Assembly (NCBI RefSeq): GCF_003666685.1
Contig: NZ_RCIZ01000001.1
Location: 124,001 to 188,000, forward strand
Source of the DNA: Mesorhizobium sp. YM1C-6-2
GTDB taxonomy: Bacteria > Pseudomonadota > Alphaproteobacteria > Rhizobiales > Rhizobiaceae
Direction of reading: 5' to 3'
DNA: 64,000 nucleotides
Below the pieces are notes generated by a model. The model saw nothing but the letters and a program-made list of their open reading frames with translations, was not told the origin of the DNA and ran no database searches. Position 1 is the stretch's first letter; each line of letters begins with the position of its first letter. The position numbers were made by a program, and so were the translations under genes. Of this stretch, positions 10,290 through 18,112 are shown piece after piece.

Positions 10290-11210
10290 ATGAACGACGC
10301 ATATGCCGCGACCGCATCGGCCGCCGCCGGATGGCATGGCCTGCTCCGCAGGATGCTTGCCCTGGTCGCCGTGCTCGTGCTGGCCGCCGGCTGCGCGACG
10401 AGCGAAGCGACACTCGACGTGGTTTCGCCGCCGCCGGGTCCGGAAACGAAATATTCGGCACTGGTGATCGACACGGCAAGCGGCGCCACGCTCTATCAGG
10501 CCAACGCCACGGCGGCGCGCTATCCGGCGTCGCTGACCAAGATGATGACGCTCTATCTGCTGTTCGAGGCGATCGAGCAGGGACGCGTGTCGAAAACCTC
10601 GGAAATCCCCGTGTCGTCGTTCGCGGCCCGCCAGCCGCCGTCGAAGATCGGCATCCGGACAGGCCAGACGATCGACGTGGAGAGCGCCATCCTGGCGCTC
10701 GCCGTCAAGTCCGGCAACGACTGCGCGGTGGCCGTCGCCGAATATCTCGGCGGCACGGAGGAGCAGTTCGCCCAGCAGATGACGGCGCGGGCGCGCCAGC
10801 TCGGCATGACCGGCACCGTGTTCCGCAACGCGTCGGGCCTGCCCGATCCCGAGCAGCGCACGACGGCGCGCGACATGGCGATCCTCGGCATGGCGCTCAA
10901 GTCGCGCTTTCCGCAGCACTTCCACTATTTCTCCGAGCGCGACTTTGTCTTCCGCGGCAAGACCATTCGCGGCCACAACGACCTGATCGGCCGCGTCGAC
11001 GGCGTCAACGGCATCAAGACTGGCTATATCAAGGCGTCCGGCTACAACATCGTGACGTCGGTGGACCGGGGCTCGCGGCGGCTGATGATCGTGGTGATGG
11101 GCGCCGACAGCGCCCGCGCCCGCAATGCGCATGTCGAGGAGCTGATCGACAAGTATATGCGCCCGCCCGCTCCAAAAAGCATGCTGAGCTCGCTTTCTCC
11201 CTTCGATTGA
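10290..11210 (+). CDS. D-alanyl-D-alanine carboxypeptidase (peptidase S11), probable lipoprotein
   Basis: A 306-residue low-molecular-weight penicillin-binding protein that trims terminal D-Ala from peptidoglycan pentapeptides. The three active-site motifs are intact: S81-L-T-K84, S141-G-N143 and K-T-G near 244. The N-terminus has a hydrophobic stretch ending in a lipobox (LAAGC, residues 31-35), suggesting anchoring by lipid at Cys35; this differs from the C-terminal amphipathic anchor of PBP5/6, which is absent here. The hairpin arms CGCGTC/GACGCG just after the stop overlap the next gene's stress promoter. Confidence 0.88.
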   Translation: MNDAYAATASAAAGWHGLLRRMLALVAVLVLAAGCATSEATLDVVSPPPGPETKYSALVIDTASGATLYQANATAARYPASLTKMMTLYLLFEAIEQGRVSKTSEIPVSSFAARQPPSKIGIRTGQTIDVESAILALAVKSGNDCAVAVAEYLGGTEEQFAQQMTARARQLGMTGTVFRNASGLPDPEQRTTARDMAILGMALKSRFPQHFHYFSERDFVFRGKTIRGHNDLIGRVDGVNGIKTGYIKASGYNIVTSVDRGSRRLMIVVMGADSARARNAHVEELIDKYMRPPAPKSMLSSLSPFD

Positions 11211-11212
11211 CC

Positions 11213-11238
11213 GGAACCCGCGTCGGGCAAGACGCGTT
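11213..11238 (+). promoter_or_regulatory. EcfG-type general stress promoter (GGAAC-N17-CGTT)
   Basis: GGAAC at 11213-11217 and CGTT at 11235-11238 are separated by 17 nt, matching the promoter recognised by the alphaproteobacterial general-stress sigma factor (EcfG; RpoE2 in Sinorhizobium). It is 35 bp upstream of the DUF982 start. A stem-loop (CGCGTC 11219-11224, GACGCG 11231-11236) occupies the spacer and may also terminate the preceding gene. Confidence 0.75.
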
Positions 11239-11273
11239 TATCTCCGCTGAAACGACTGAGCGGAGACCCAGTC

Positions 11274-11543
11274 ATGGAACAAACGGCCAGCCTTGAGAAA
11301 GAAGACCGCATGCCGTTCGGCAGTTCGGTCTGCGTGCAAATCAGCGACAGTACGAAACGCGAGGTCAAATCCGTGCGCGGCGCGTGCGAGATCCTGATCG
11401 ATTGGCCTCATTCGCGCCGTGGACCTGTCTACCAGGTCACGATGGCGGCCCTGCAGTCGGCGCTCGCCGGAAAGGTGACGGCCGAGGAGGCGCATGATGC
11501 TTTCGTGGCCTTCGCCAAGCATGCAGGGGTGCTGGCGACATGA
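11274..11543 (+). CDS. DUF982 domain protein
   Basis: An 89-residue protein with the DUF982 core: VKSVRGACEILIDWP, the RRGPVYQVTMAAL helix and a final alpha-helical AHDAFVAFAKHAG. DUF982 is a small family almost confined to Rhizobiales with no known biochemical role. An EcfG promoter immediately upstream suggests expression in stationary phase and under general stress. The stop overlaps the ATG-ATG of the next small reading frame, so the next two short genes are probably co-translated with it. Confidence 0.8.
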   Translation: MEQTASLEKEDRMPFGSSVCVQISDSTKREVKSVRGACEILIDWPHSRRGPVYQVTMAALQSALAGKVTAEEAHDAFVAFAKHAGVLAT

Positions 11544-11554
11544 TGGAGGCGACG

Positions 11555-11686
11555 ATGAACGATGCAGCCGGGCAGACCGGACGACCCAGTCCGGCGCCCG
11601 AACCTTTCCCAGGCCCCCCGTCCGAGCCCATTCCGCCGGAGCCCGCGCCGCCGCCGGGGCCGATCCCGGTGCCGCCGGTGAGGTGA
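11555..11686 (+). CDS. Short proline-rich hypothetical protein
   Basis: A 43-codon frame starting at an ATG placed five bases after GGAGG. The product is dominated by Pro, with runs such as PEPFPGPPSEPIPPEP and PPPGPIPVPPVR, and has no predicted fold. The spacing (12 bp after the DUF982 stop, 4 bp before the next start codon) and good ribosome sites on both sides argue that it is translated as the second gene of the stress operon. Function unknown; an unstructured linker-like peptide or a translation-buffering leader are both possible. Confidence 0.5.
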   Translation: MNDAAGQTGRPSPAPEPFPGPPSEPIPPEPAPPPGPIPVPPVR

Positions 11687-11690
11687 CGTG

Positions 11691-11936
11691 ATGAGCGACG
11701 CGCCGAAGGCCGACAGATCGAAGAACGGGCCGAAGACCCCGCCGCCGGACGGCGAGCCGAAGGAGCCGACCAGGGACCGCGACAGCACGTCGAAGAGCAA
11801 GGTCGCGGAGGTGCAGGATCCGCTGATTTCGGGCGATGCCGGCAAGCCGGGCGGGCGCGTCGAGACCAACGAGGCCAATGTCGACGAGGCCGGCCAGATC
11901 CGCCGCAAGAAGCGCGTAGTCGATCTTCTTCATTAG
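11691..11936 (+). CDS. Small charged hypothetical protein of the stress operon
   Basis: An 81-residue, highly hydrophilic protein rich in Lys, Asp, Glu, Pro and Gly with no hydrophobic core, ending in QIRRKKRVVDLLH. It is probably intrinsically disordered. GAGGTGA lies four bases before the ATG at 11691 and overlaps the previous stop. It would be expressed from the EcfG promoter at 11213. Small disordered hydrophilic proteins are common in general-stress regulons, but I recognise no family here. Confidence 0.6.
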   Translation: MSDAPKADRSKNGPKTPPPDGEPKEPTRDRDSTSKSKVAEVQDPLISGDAGKPGGRVETNEANVDEAGQIRRKKRVVDLLH

Positions 11937-11949
11937 CGTCGTCCGGGCC

Positions 11950-11974
11950 GGAACGCTTTTTCGGTATCGCCGTT
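11950..11974 (+). promoter_or_regulatory. EcfG-type general stress promoter (GGAAC-N16-CGTT)
   Basis: GGAAC at 11950-11954 and CGTT at 11971-11974 are separated by exactly 16 nt, an ideal EcfG site. It is 27 bp upstream of the start of the GSP26-type gene, so the leader would be short. With the site at 11213 it marks this block as part of the general stress regulon. Confidence 0.82.
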
Positions 11975-12000
11975 TGTCCTCAGCCCGAGAGGAGACACCA

Positions 12001-12504
12001 ATGAGCTACAAGGACAAGACGGACCTGACCCCGGAAGAAGCGCGCGACCGCGTCTGGGAACTCGCCGAAGACATCAATATCTGCATGTTCGTGACCTGGG
12101 ATGGAGAGCGTCAGCGTGCAAGGCCGCTGGCGGCCAATGTCGATCGCGACGCGCACGCGATCTATTTCCTGACCGACGTCACCGGCATGAAGGACGACCA
12201 GATCGAACGGTTTCCGATCGTGACGCTCGCCTTCGCCGATACCGGCGGCAACAAATATGTGAGCCTCACCGGCGAGGCGACGGTCAGCAACGACCGCGCC
12301 AAGATCGGCGAGCTGTGGACTCCCGATAACAAAGCCTTCTGGGATTCCAAGGACGATCCTGACATCCGCCTCATCACGGTCCGGCCGGAAGACGCCGAGG
12401 TGTGGGATAGTCCCGGCATGATCGTCGCCACGGTGAAGATGCTGACCGCCGCCGTCACCGGCGCCAAAGTGGAACTCGGAAACAACCGCAAGGTCACGAT
12501 GTAA
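12001..12504 (+). CDS. General stress protein 26-like FMN-binding split-barrel protein
   Basis: A 167-residue member of the pyridoxamine-5'-phosphate-oxidase-like split-barrel group. The order is an N-terminal helix (LTPEEARDRVWELAEDINIC), the beta-barrel core (MFVTWDGERQRARPL, AIYFLTDVTGMKDDQI, VTLAFADTGGNKYVSLTG), and the family's W-TPDNKAFW stretch. Members bind flavin and are induced by stress; the true substrate is unknown. The start at 12001 follows GAGAGGAG. An exact EcfG promoter lies directly upstream. The gene is most likely monocistronic. Confidence 0.85.
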   Translation: MSYKDKTDLTPEEARDRVWELAEDINICMFVTWDGERQRARPLAANVDRDAHAIYFLTDVTGMKDDQIERFPIVTLAFADTGGNKYVSLTGEATVSNDRAKIGELWTPDNKAFWDSKDDPDIRLITVRPEDAEVWDSPGMIVATVKMLTAAVTGAKVELGNNRKVTM

Positions 12505-12579
12505 CGGAGCAGAAGTCGAGATCGTCAGGTGCCGGCGCCCGGCTCGGGCGTCGGCTTTTTGACGGGAGGGCAGCAATTG

Positions 12580-12975
12580 ATGGAACGGCTCTTCACCAAA
12601 ATCGCCAACGCTGTCGCCCACGCTGCCGGCAAGCCCGAAACCTTCATCGGCTGCTGCGTGGTCATCGTCGTCTGGGCCGTCTCCGGTCCGTTCTTCGGCT
12701 TCTCCGACACCTGGCAGCTCATCATCAACACCGGCACGACCATCATCACCTTCCTGATGGTGTTCCTGATCCAGAACACGCAGAACCGCGACGGCGCCGC
12801 GCTTCAGGCCAAGCTCGACGAACTGATCCGCGTCGGCGAGGCCGAGAACAGGTTCATCGGCATCGAGCACCTCTCCGAAAGCGAGGTCGAGGAATTCAGG
12901 CGGCTTTGCGAGAAGGCCGCGAAGGCGCACGGCGAGAAACAGAAGCACAATGCCAGGCGGCGCGGCGCGGCCTGA
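12580..12975 (+). CDS. Low-affinity iron permease-family small membrane protein
   Basis: A 131-residue protein with two transmembrane helices (about 20-60: FIGCCVVIVVWAVSGPFFGF and IINTGTTIITFLMVFLIQ). An NTQNRDGAALQAKLDELI motif follows, as in the Iron_permease family (PF04120, named after fungal Fet4), and then a charged C-terminal tail. Bacterial members are short and none is proven to move iron, so the name is a family label. ATG at 12580 follows GGGAGGG. It sits in the stress block but has no EcfG site of its own that I can see. Confidence 0.75.
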   Translation: MERLFTKIANAVAHAAGKPETFIGCCVVIVVWAVSGPFFGFSDTWQLIINTGTTIITFLMVFLIQNTQNRDGAALQAKLDELIRVGEAENRFIGIEHLSESEVEEFRRLCEKAAKAHGEKQKHNARRRGAA

Positions 12976-13030
12976 CGCCAGCACCTGTCTGCCGGTTGCC
13001 GCCGAGAATCGAAATACGTCTCGCTCCAGC

Positions 13031-14047
13031 CTAGTAGCCGCCGATGATCGGCAGGATCTCGCCGGTGATATAGCTGGAGCAGTGCGGCGACGCCAGGAAC
13101 ACATAGGCCGGCGCGATCTCCTCGGGCTGGGCCGGACGCTTCATCGGCGTCTTGGCGCCGAATTGCGAGATGTCTCCCGCTTCCTTGTCCGACGGGTTGA
13201 GCGGCGTCCAGACGGGACCGGGCGCTACCGCGTTCACGCGGATGCCGCGCGCGAGCAGGTTGCCGGACAGCGCGCGCGTGAAGGCGTGGATGCCGCCCTT
13301 GGTCATCGAATAGTCGACCAGTTCCTTCGAACCGTCGATGCCCGTGACAGAACCGGTGTTGATGATCGACGAGCCCGGCTCCATGTGCGGGATCGCCGCC
13401 TGCGCCATGTGGAAATAGCCGTAGAGATTGGTCTTCAGGGTGGTGTCGAAATGCTCCGGCGTCAGGTCCTCGAACTTTTCCGAATGGATCTGGAAGGCGG
13501 CGTTGTTCACCAGAACGTCGATGCGGCCGAACTCCTTCACGGTCCGCGCCACCGCCTTCATGCAATTGGTACGCTTCGACACGTCGCCGGCGATCGTGAT
13601 GCAGCGGCGGCCTTCCGACTCGACCGCCTTTTTGGTGGTTTCGGCGTCCCTCCGCTCGGTGAGGTAGCTGATGGCGATATCGGCGCCCTCGCGCGCGAAA
13701 AGTACGGCCACCGCGCGTCCTATGCCTGAATCGCCGCCGGTGACCAGCGCGACCTTGCCGTCCAGCTTCTTCGAGCCGAGGTAGAACGGCGCGTCATAGA
13801 GCGGGACAGGCTCGATCCGATCTTCTATGCCGGGCTTCGGATGGTGCTGTTTGGGAAAGGGCGGTTCCGGATATTTGCGCGCGCCGAGCTGAGCCGGCTT
13901 GGGTTTTTCTTCCGGCGATGCCTTGTCCCTGGCGTCGACGCCCGCCTGTATCCTGCGCTGCTTCGAGGCGGCCGCACTGGCGTCATCCTTGGCGCCTTTC
14001 TCCGTGGCGGCCCCGTCCTTCGCGCTTTTTCTGGTCTTGTCGAGCAT
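13031..14047 (-). CDS. SDR oxidoreductase with long N-terminal extension (GSP39/YhdF type)
   Basis: A 338-residue short-chain dehydrogenase. The first 80 or so residues are Lys-, Ala- and Pro-rich and end in KYPEPPFPKQHHPKPGIE, the extension seen in the YhdF/YghA/GSP39 group. The Rossmann domain has TGGDSGIG, NNAA and the catalytic Y-x3-K (YSMTKGG), and ends SSYITGEILPIIGG. The substrate is unknown; related proteins are annotated as glucose/ribitol dehydrogenase-like stress proteins. Upstream is only a degenerate EcfG-like match (-10 CGTT with N16, but ACAAC in place of GGAAC), so stress control is likely from context but not shown. Confidence 0.85.
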   Translation of the reverse strand: MLDKTRKSAKDGAATEKGAKDDASAAASKQRRIQAGVDARDKASPEEKPKPAQLGARKYPEPPFPKQHHPKPGIEDRIEPVPLYDAPFYLGSKKLDGKVALVTGGDSGIGRAVAVLFAREGADIAISYLTERRDAETTKKAVESEGRRCITIAGDVSKRTNCMKAVARTVKEFGRIDVLVNNAAFQIHSEKFEDLTPEHFDTTLKTNLYGYFHMAQAAIPHMEPGSSIINTGSVTGIDGSKELVDYSMTKGGIHAFTRALSGNLLARGIRVNAVAPGPVWTPLNPSDKEAGDISQFGAKTPMKRPAQPEEIAPAYVFLASPHCSSYITGEILPIIGGY

Positions 14048-14117
14048 GGCTCTCTCCCGGTTCGATGCCCGCTAACGCGCGACCGGGAGGAAAGTTGTGG
14101 GGAGCCGGGGTTTTTCG

Positions 14118-15149
14118 TCAGTTGGACGCGCTCTCGGCGAAGACGCGGGCGCGGTGGATGCGCACGAAACCTTGATCGCCCGCGCGCGCCACGGTTTCCG
14201 GCGGGACGTCGAGCTCGACCTGCTCGCCCCCGGCCGTCCTCGCCAGGATGCGGCGGCCGTCCGGCTTGTCGATCACGCGGGTGACGGTGGCAGCAATGCC
14301 CGGCTCGGTCGCCGACCAGTCGAGGTCGCGCGGGCGCAGGTAGACGCTCGCCGCCCCGTCCCCGAAGCCGGCCGCCTCCAGCGATGCGCCGCCGATCTCG
14401 GCCTTGCCGTTCGCCACCGTCGCGCCGAGGCGGTTGGCGTCCCCGAGGAAATTCATCACGAAGGCCGAATTCGGATTGCGGCAGACCGCCTCCGGCGTGC
14501 CTTCCTGCACAATTTTGCCTTCGTTGAGGATGACGACGCGGTCGGCAAGGTCGAGCGCCTCCTCTTGATCATGCGTGACGAAGAGCGTGGTGATGCCGAG
14601 TTCCTCGTGGATCTCGCGCAGCCAGCGCCTGAGATCGCGCCTGACATTGGCGTCGAGCGCGCCGAAAGGCTCGTCGAGCAGCAGTACCTTCGGGTCGACG
14701 GCGAGCGCGCGGGCGAGCGCCACGCGCTGCCGCTGGCCGCCGGAAATCTGGCTCGGGAAGCGTCCGCCAAGATTGTCGAGCTTGACCAGCCGCAGCAGTT
14801 CGGCGACCCGCGCCTCCATCTGCTGTTTGCTTCGCTTCACCTTCGACACCTTCATGCCGAAGGCGATGTTCTCGCCCACCGTCATGTGCGGGAAGAGCGC
14901 ATAATGCTGGAAGACGAAGCCGACGCCGCGGTCGCGCACCGGAATGTCGGTGGCGTCCTGCTCGCCGAAATAGATGTGGCCGCCATCGGCATATTCGAGG
15001 CCGGCGACCATGCGCAGGATGGTCGTCTTGCCGGAGCCCGAAGGACCGAGCAGGGCGACCAGTTCGCCGCTCGCGATATCGAGCGAGACGCCGTGCACGG
15101 CGCGGAAGGTGTCGAAGGTCTTCACGACATTGTCGAGGCGGATCTTCAT
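14118..15149 (-). CDS. cysA: Sulfate/thiosulfate ABC importer ATP-binding protein
   Basis: A 343-residue ATPase of the sulfate importer. It has Walker [10 protein letters not shown], signature SGGQRQR, Walker [14 protein letters not shown], switch His in [10 protein letters not shown], and a C-terminal TOBE-like regulatory domain (about 245-343). It is the last gene of the sbp-cysT-cysW-cysA operon and its start overlaps the cysW stop by 4 bp. It powers uptake of sulfate or thiosulfate for cysteine synthesis. Confidence 0.92.
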   Translation of the reverse strand: MKIRLDNVVKTFDTFRAVHGVSLDIASGELVALLGPSGSGKTTILRMVAGLEYADGGHIYFGEQDATDIPVRDRGVGFVFQHYALFPHMTVGENIAFGMKVSKVKRSKQQMEARVAELLRLVKLDNLGGRFPSQISGGQRQRVALARALAVDPKVLLLDEPFGALDANVRRDLRRWLREIHEELGITTLFVTHDQEEALDLADRVVILNEGKIVQEGTPEAVCRNPNSAFVMNFLGDANRLGATVANGKAEIGGASLEAAGFGDGAASVYLRPRDLDWSATEPGIAATVTRVIDKPDGRRILARTAGGEQVELDVPPETVARAGDQGFVRIHRARVFAESASN

Positions 15150-16039
15150 GGCGTCTTTCCTTGCGCAGCGGGCGCCGGGGAGGCGAGGGCCGGCCTTCCG
15201 GCGCGCCCGGCGCCCTGCCGTTCGAGCAGAACCTTGGCGATGATGGTGACGATGGCGAGCACGGTGAGGATCGATGCGGCCGCGAAGGCGCCCACCGTCT
15301 GGTAGTCGTGGTAGAGCAGCTCGATATGCAAAGGCAGCGTGTTGGTCTGGCCGCGTATGTTGCCCGACACGACCGACACCGCGCCGAACTCGCCCATGAC
15401 GCGGGCGTTGCAGAGCACCACGCCGTAGAGCAGCGCCCAGCGTATGTTGGGCAGCGTCACCGAGAAGAAGGTGCGCCAGCCGCTGGCGCCGAGCGAGGTC
15501 GCGGCCTCCTCCAGGTCGCGGCCCTGCGCCTGCATCAGCGGGATCAGCTCGCGCGCTACGAAGGGGGCGGTGACGAACATCGATGCGAGCACGATGCCCG
15601 GCAGCGCGAACATGACCTTGATGCCGGCGGCGTCGAGCGCCGGGCCGAAGACACCCTGCAGGCCGTAGACGAAGAGGTAAGCGACGCCGGCGACGATCGG
15701 CGAGACCGAGAAGGGGATCTCGATGACGACGATGAGGAAGCGCCTGCCCCAGAAATCGAACTTGGTGATCGCCCAGGCCGCGGCGACGCCGAAGGCGGTG
15801 TTGAGCGGCACCGCGATCAGCGCGGTGAGGACCGTCAGCCAGATGGCATGGCGGGTGTCGGGATGCGCGATCGTGTCGGCAAAGACGCCAACGCCGAGCG
15901 AGAAGGCCTGGTAGAGGATGACGAGCAGCGGCGCGAGGATGAGGAACGCACCGACGATGAGCACGAAACCGAGCAGCGTGCGGCGGACGGCCGGCGTGTC
16001 GCCGACGCGCGGCGGCTTCTTGCGGAGAGGCGCGCTCAT
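15146..16039 (-). CDS. cysW: Sulfate ABC importer permease
   Basis: A 297-residue inner-membrane permease with six predicted helices and the EAA loop [21 protein letters not shown]. The C-terminal part ([26 protein letters not shown], split in the family between helices 5 and 6) is typical of CysW. Four-base overlaps with cysT upstream and cysA downstream indicate tight translational coupling. It pairs with CysT to form the sulfate channel. Confidence 0.92.
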   Translation of the reverse strand: MSAPLRKKPPRVGDTPAVRRTLLGFVLIVGAFLILAPLLVILYQAFSLGVGVFADTIAHPDTRHAIWLTVLTALIAVPLNTAFGVAAAWAITKFDFWGRRFLIVVIEIPFSVSPIVAGVAYLFVYGLQGVFGPALDAAGIKVMFALPGIVLASMFVTAPFVARELIPLMQAQGRDLEEAATSLGASGWRTFFSVTLPNIRWALLYGVVLCNARVMGEFGAVSVVSGNIRGQTNTLPLHIELLYHDYQTVGAFAAASILTVLAIVTIIAKVLLERQGAGRAGRPALASPAPAAQGKTP

Positions 16040-16863
16040 GCCCGCGTCTTCTCGGTATAGCGCAGCGCGCGCGCCTGCATCAGGTTGGTTATGGCGAGCA
16101 TGACGAAGGCGGTGATCAGGAGCACCGAAGCGATGGCGGCCGCCGCCTGGTAGTCGTATTCCTCGAGCCGGATGAAGGTGAGCAGCGCGGTGATTTCCGT
16201 CTCCATCGGCTGGTTGCCGGCGATGAAGATGATGGCGCCGAACTCGCCGAGGCTCCTGGCGAAGGACAAAGAGACGCCGGCGAGCAGCGCCGGGGTGAGC
16301 AATGGCAGGATGACGCGCATGAAGATCGCGCCGTCACTTCCGCCGAGCGTCTGGGCCGCTTCCTCAAGCGCGGGGTCGAGGTCCTCCAGCACCGGCTGCA
16401 CGGTGCGCACGATGAACGGCAGGCTGGTGAAGGACATCGCCACCATGATGCCGAGCGGCGTGTAGGCGACCTTGATGCCGGCCTCGGCGAGCACCGAGCC
16501 GAACCAGCCGTTCTGGGCGAACAGCGTGGTGAGCGCGATGCCGGCGACCGCGGTCGGCAGCGCGAAAGGCAGGTCGACGATGGCGTCGATCAAGCGGCGT
16601 CCCGGAAAGCGGTAGCGCACCAGCACCCAGGCGAGCGCCATGCCGAAAACCAGGTTGAAGGCGGTGGCGGCGAGCGCCGAGAGCACGGTCACGCGGTAGC
16701 TGGCGACGGCGCGCGCCGACGACACGATGCGCCAGTAGTCCTCCGGCCCGAGGCTTGCCGCCTTGAACACCAGTGCGCCGAGCGGCAGCACGACGATCAG
16801 CCCGACATAGAAGAGAGTGATCCCGAGCGACAGGGTGAGCCCGGGCAGGACGCGTCTTCTCAC
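16036..16863 (-). CDS. cysT: Sulfate ABC importer permease
   Basis: A 275-residue permease (also called CysU). It has six hydrophobic helices, the EAA loop [21 protein letters not shown] and the CysT-type end [29 protein letters not shown]. It overlaps cysW by 4 bp. It lies 92 bp after sbp, with a strong hairpin between the two, which probably lowers permease expression relative to the binding protein. Confidence 0.92.
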   Translation of the reverse strand: MRRRVLPGLTLSLGITLFYVGLIVVLPLGALVFKAASLGPEDYWRIVSSARAVASYRVTVLSALAATAFNLVFGMALAWVLVRYRFPGRRLIDAIVDLPFALPTAVAGIALTTLFAQNGWFGSVLAEAGIKVAYTPLGIMVAMSFTSLPFIVRTVQPVLEDLDPALEEAAQTLGGSDGAIFMRVILPLLTPALLAGVSLSFARSLGEFGAIIFIAGNQPMETEITALLTFIRLEEYDYQAAAAIASVLLITAFVMLAITNLMQARALRYTEKTRA

Positions 16864-16906
16864 ACGTGGACCTCTGCGTCTGGAGCGGTTGCGAAAAACG
16901 ATATGC

Positions 16907-16931
16907 GGCCGGCGGGCAATGCCCGCCGGCC
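16907..16931. terminator. Intercistronic stem-loop (attenuator) between sbp and cysT
   Basis: GGCCGGCGGGC and GCCCGCCGGCC form a perfect 11-bp stem with a 3-nt loop. Reading in the operon direction, the stem is followed after seven bases by a GTTTTTC tract. It can act as a partial terminator and 3'-end protector for the sbp message, allowing more binding protein than permease. This is a common arrangement in ABC importer operons. Confidence 0.7.
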
Positions 16932-16955
16932 ATCAAGACCAAACAGACCGTCAGG

Positions 16956-17951
16956 TCAACGGTCGCCGTAGATCTGGTCGAGCAGCGCGCCGGAGGCGAA
17001 ATGCTCTTCCTGGGCCTTGTCCCAGCCGCCGAACACGTCCTCGACGGTCACCAGGCGGACCTCGGGGAACTCGCCCTTGAACGCCTCGGCGACCGCCTCG
17101 TCATTGACGCGGTTGCCGTTCTCGGCTGCGATCTTCTGGCCTTCCGGGCTGTACAGGAATTCCAGATAGGCCTTGGCGGCTTCGCGCGTGCCCTTCTTGT
17201 CCACCACCTTGTCGACGATGGCGACCGGGAACTCGGCGAGCAGACTGACCGACGGCGTGACGCGCTCGAACTTGTCCTCGCCGAATTCCTTGGCGATGCC
17301 GCGCGTCTCCGATTCGAAGGTGATCAGCACGTCGCCGACCTCGCGCTCGACGAAGGTGGTCGTCGAGGCGCGGCCGCCGGTGTCGAAGACCGGCACGTTG
17401 GCGAAGATCTTGGCGACGAACTCCTTCACCTTCGCCTCGTCATTGTCGAAGGCCTCCCGCGCATAGGCCGTCGCCGCGAGGTAGGTGTAGCGCGCATTGC
17501 CCGATGTCTTCGGGTTCGGGAAGATCACCTTCACGTCGTCGCGGACGAGATCGTTCCAGTCCTTGATGCCCTTCGGGTTGCCGGCGCGCACCAGGAAGGA
17601 CGGCAGCGAGTACCAGGGCGACGAGTTGTTGGGGAAATCGTTCTTCCAGTCGTCGGAGACGAAGCCGTTCTTGACCAGGAAGTCGATGTCGATGACCTGG
17701 TTGAAGGTCACGACGTCCGCCTCGAGGCCCTCGACGACGGCGCGCGCCTGCTTGGAGGTGCCGGCATGCGACTGGTCGACGGAGATGTCCTTGCCGGTGT
17801 CGGCCTTGTATTGCGGCACGAAGGCGGCGTTCTCCTGGACGAAGAGCTCGCGCGCAACGTCGTAGGACGCGTTGAGGATCTTGTCCTGCGCGCTGGCCGG
17901 CCCGGCGAGTATGGCGGCGAGCGCCGCGCCGGCGAGAATGAGGCGGTTCAT
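16956..17951 (-). CDS. sbp: Periplasmic sulfate-binding protein
   Basis: A 331-residue Sbp/CysP-type binding protein with a signal peptide (1-21, cleavage PASA-Q). The mature protein opens with the family pattern LNASYDVARELFVQENAAF. It continues with DQSHAGTSKQARAV and ADVVTFNQVIDIDFL, whose backbone amides wrap the anion, and NPKTSGNARYTYLAA. The start at 17951 follows GGAG; the longer frame to 18038 lacks a signal peptide. It is the first gene of the sulfate operon, with an 11-bp hairpin in the leader region upstream. Sulfate and thiosulfate cannot be told apart from sequence. Confidence 0.9.
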   Translation of the reverse strand: MNRLILAGAALAAILAGPASAQDKILNASYDVARELFVQENAAFVPQYKADTGKDISVDQSHAGTSKQARAVVEGLEADVVTFNQVIDIDFLVKNGFVSDDWKNDFPNNSSPWYSLPSFLVRAGNPKGIKDWNDLVRDDVKVIFPNPKTSGNARYTYLAATAYAREAFDNDEAKVKEFVAKIFANVPVFDTGGRASTTTFVEREVGDVLITFESETRGIAKEFGEDKFERVTPSVSLLAEFPVAIVDKVVDKKGTREAAKAYLEFLYSPEGQKIAAENGNRVNDEAVAEAFKGEFPEVRLVTVEDVFGGWDKAQEEHFASGALLDQIYGDR

Positions 17952-18000
17952 GATGGCTCCCTGACGGATGGATGGATTTTGCCGGAAACTAGCCGACGCG

Positions 18001-18029
18001 GCAGTCTTGCGAGAGGTACGCAAGACTGC
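18001..18029. promoter_or_regulatory. Stem-loop in the leader region of the sulfate operon
   Basis: GCAGTCTTGCG and CGCAAGACTGC form a perfect 11-bp stem with a 7-nt loop, ending 50 bases upstream of the sbp start codon. An AT-rich stretch (AAAAATATTCT on the minus strand, about 18047-18057) upstream could be the -10 region, which would place the hairpin at the 5' end of the mRNA. It does not match a riboswitch class I know. It may be a 5' stabiliser or a regulator's operator. Confidence 0.45.
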
Positions 18030-18112
18030 GGCCGGCATAGTCGGGAGAATATTTTTCTACGCCGGGCGCAATTACGGGCTGTTCGTTTGCGCCGAGGCCG
18101 CCTGGCCGGGCG

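Noticed and set aside
18001-18029. Known riboswitch upstream of sbp
   Set aside because: Only one simple hairpin is visible, without the conserved cores of SAM-type or other sulfur-related riboswitches.
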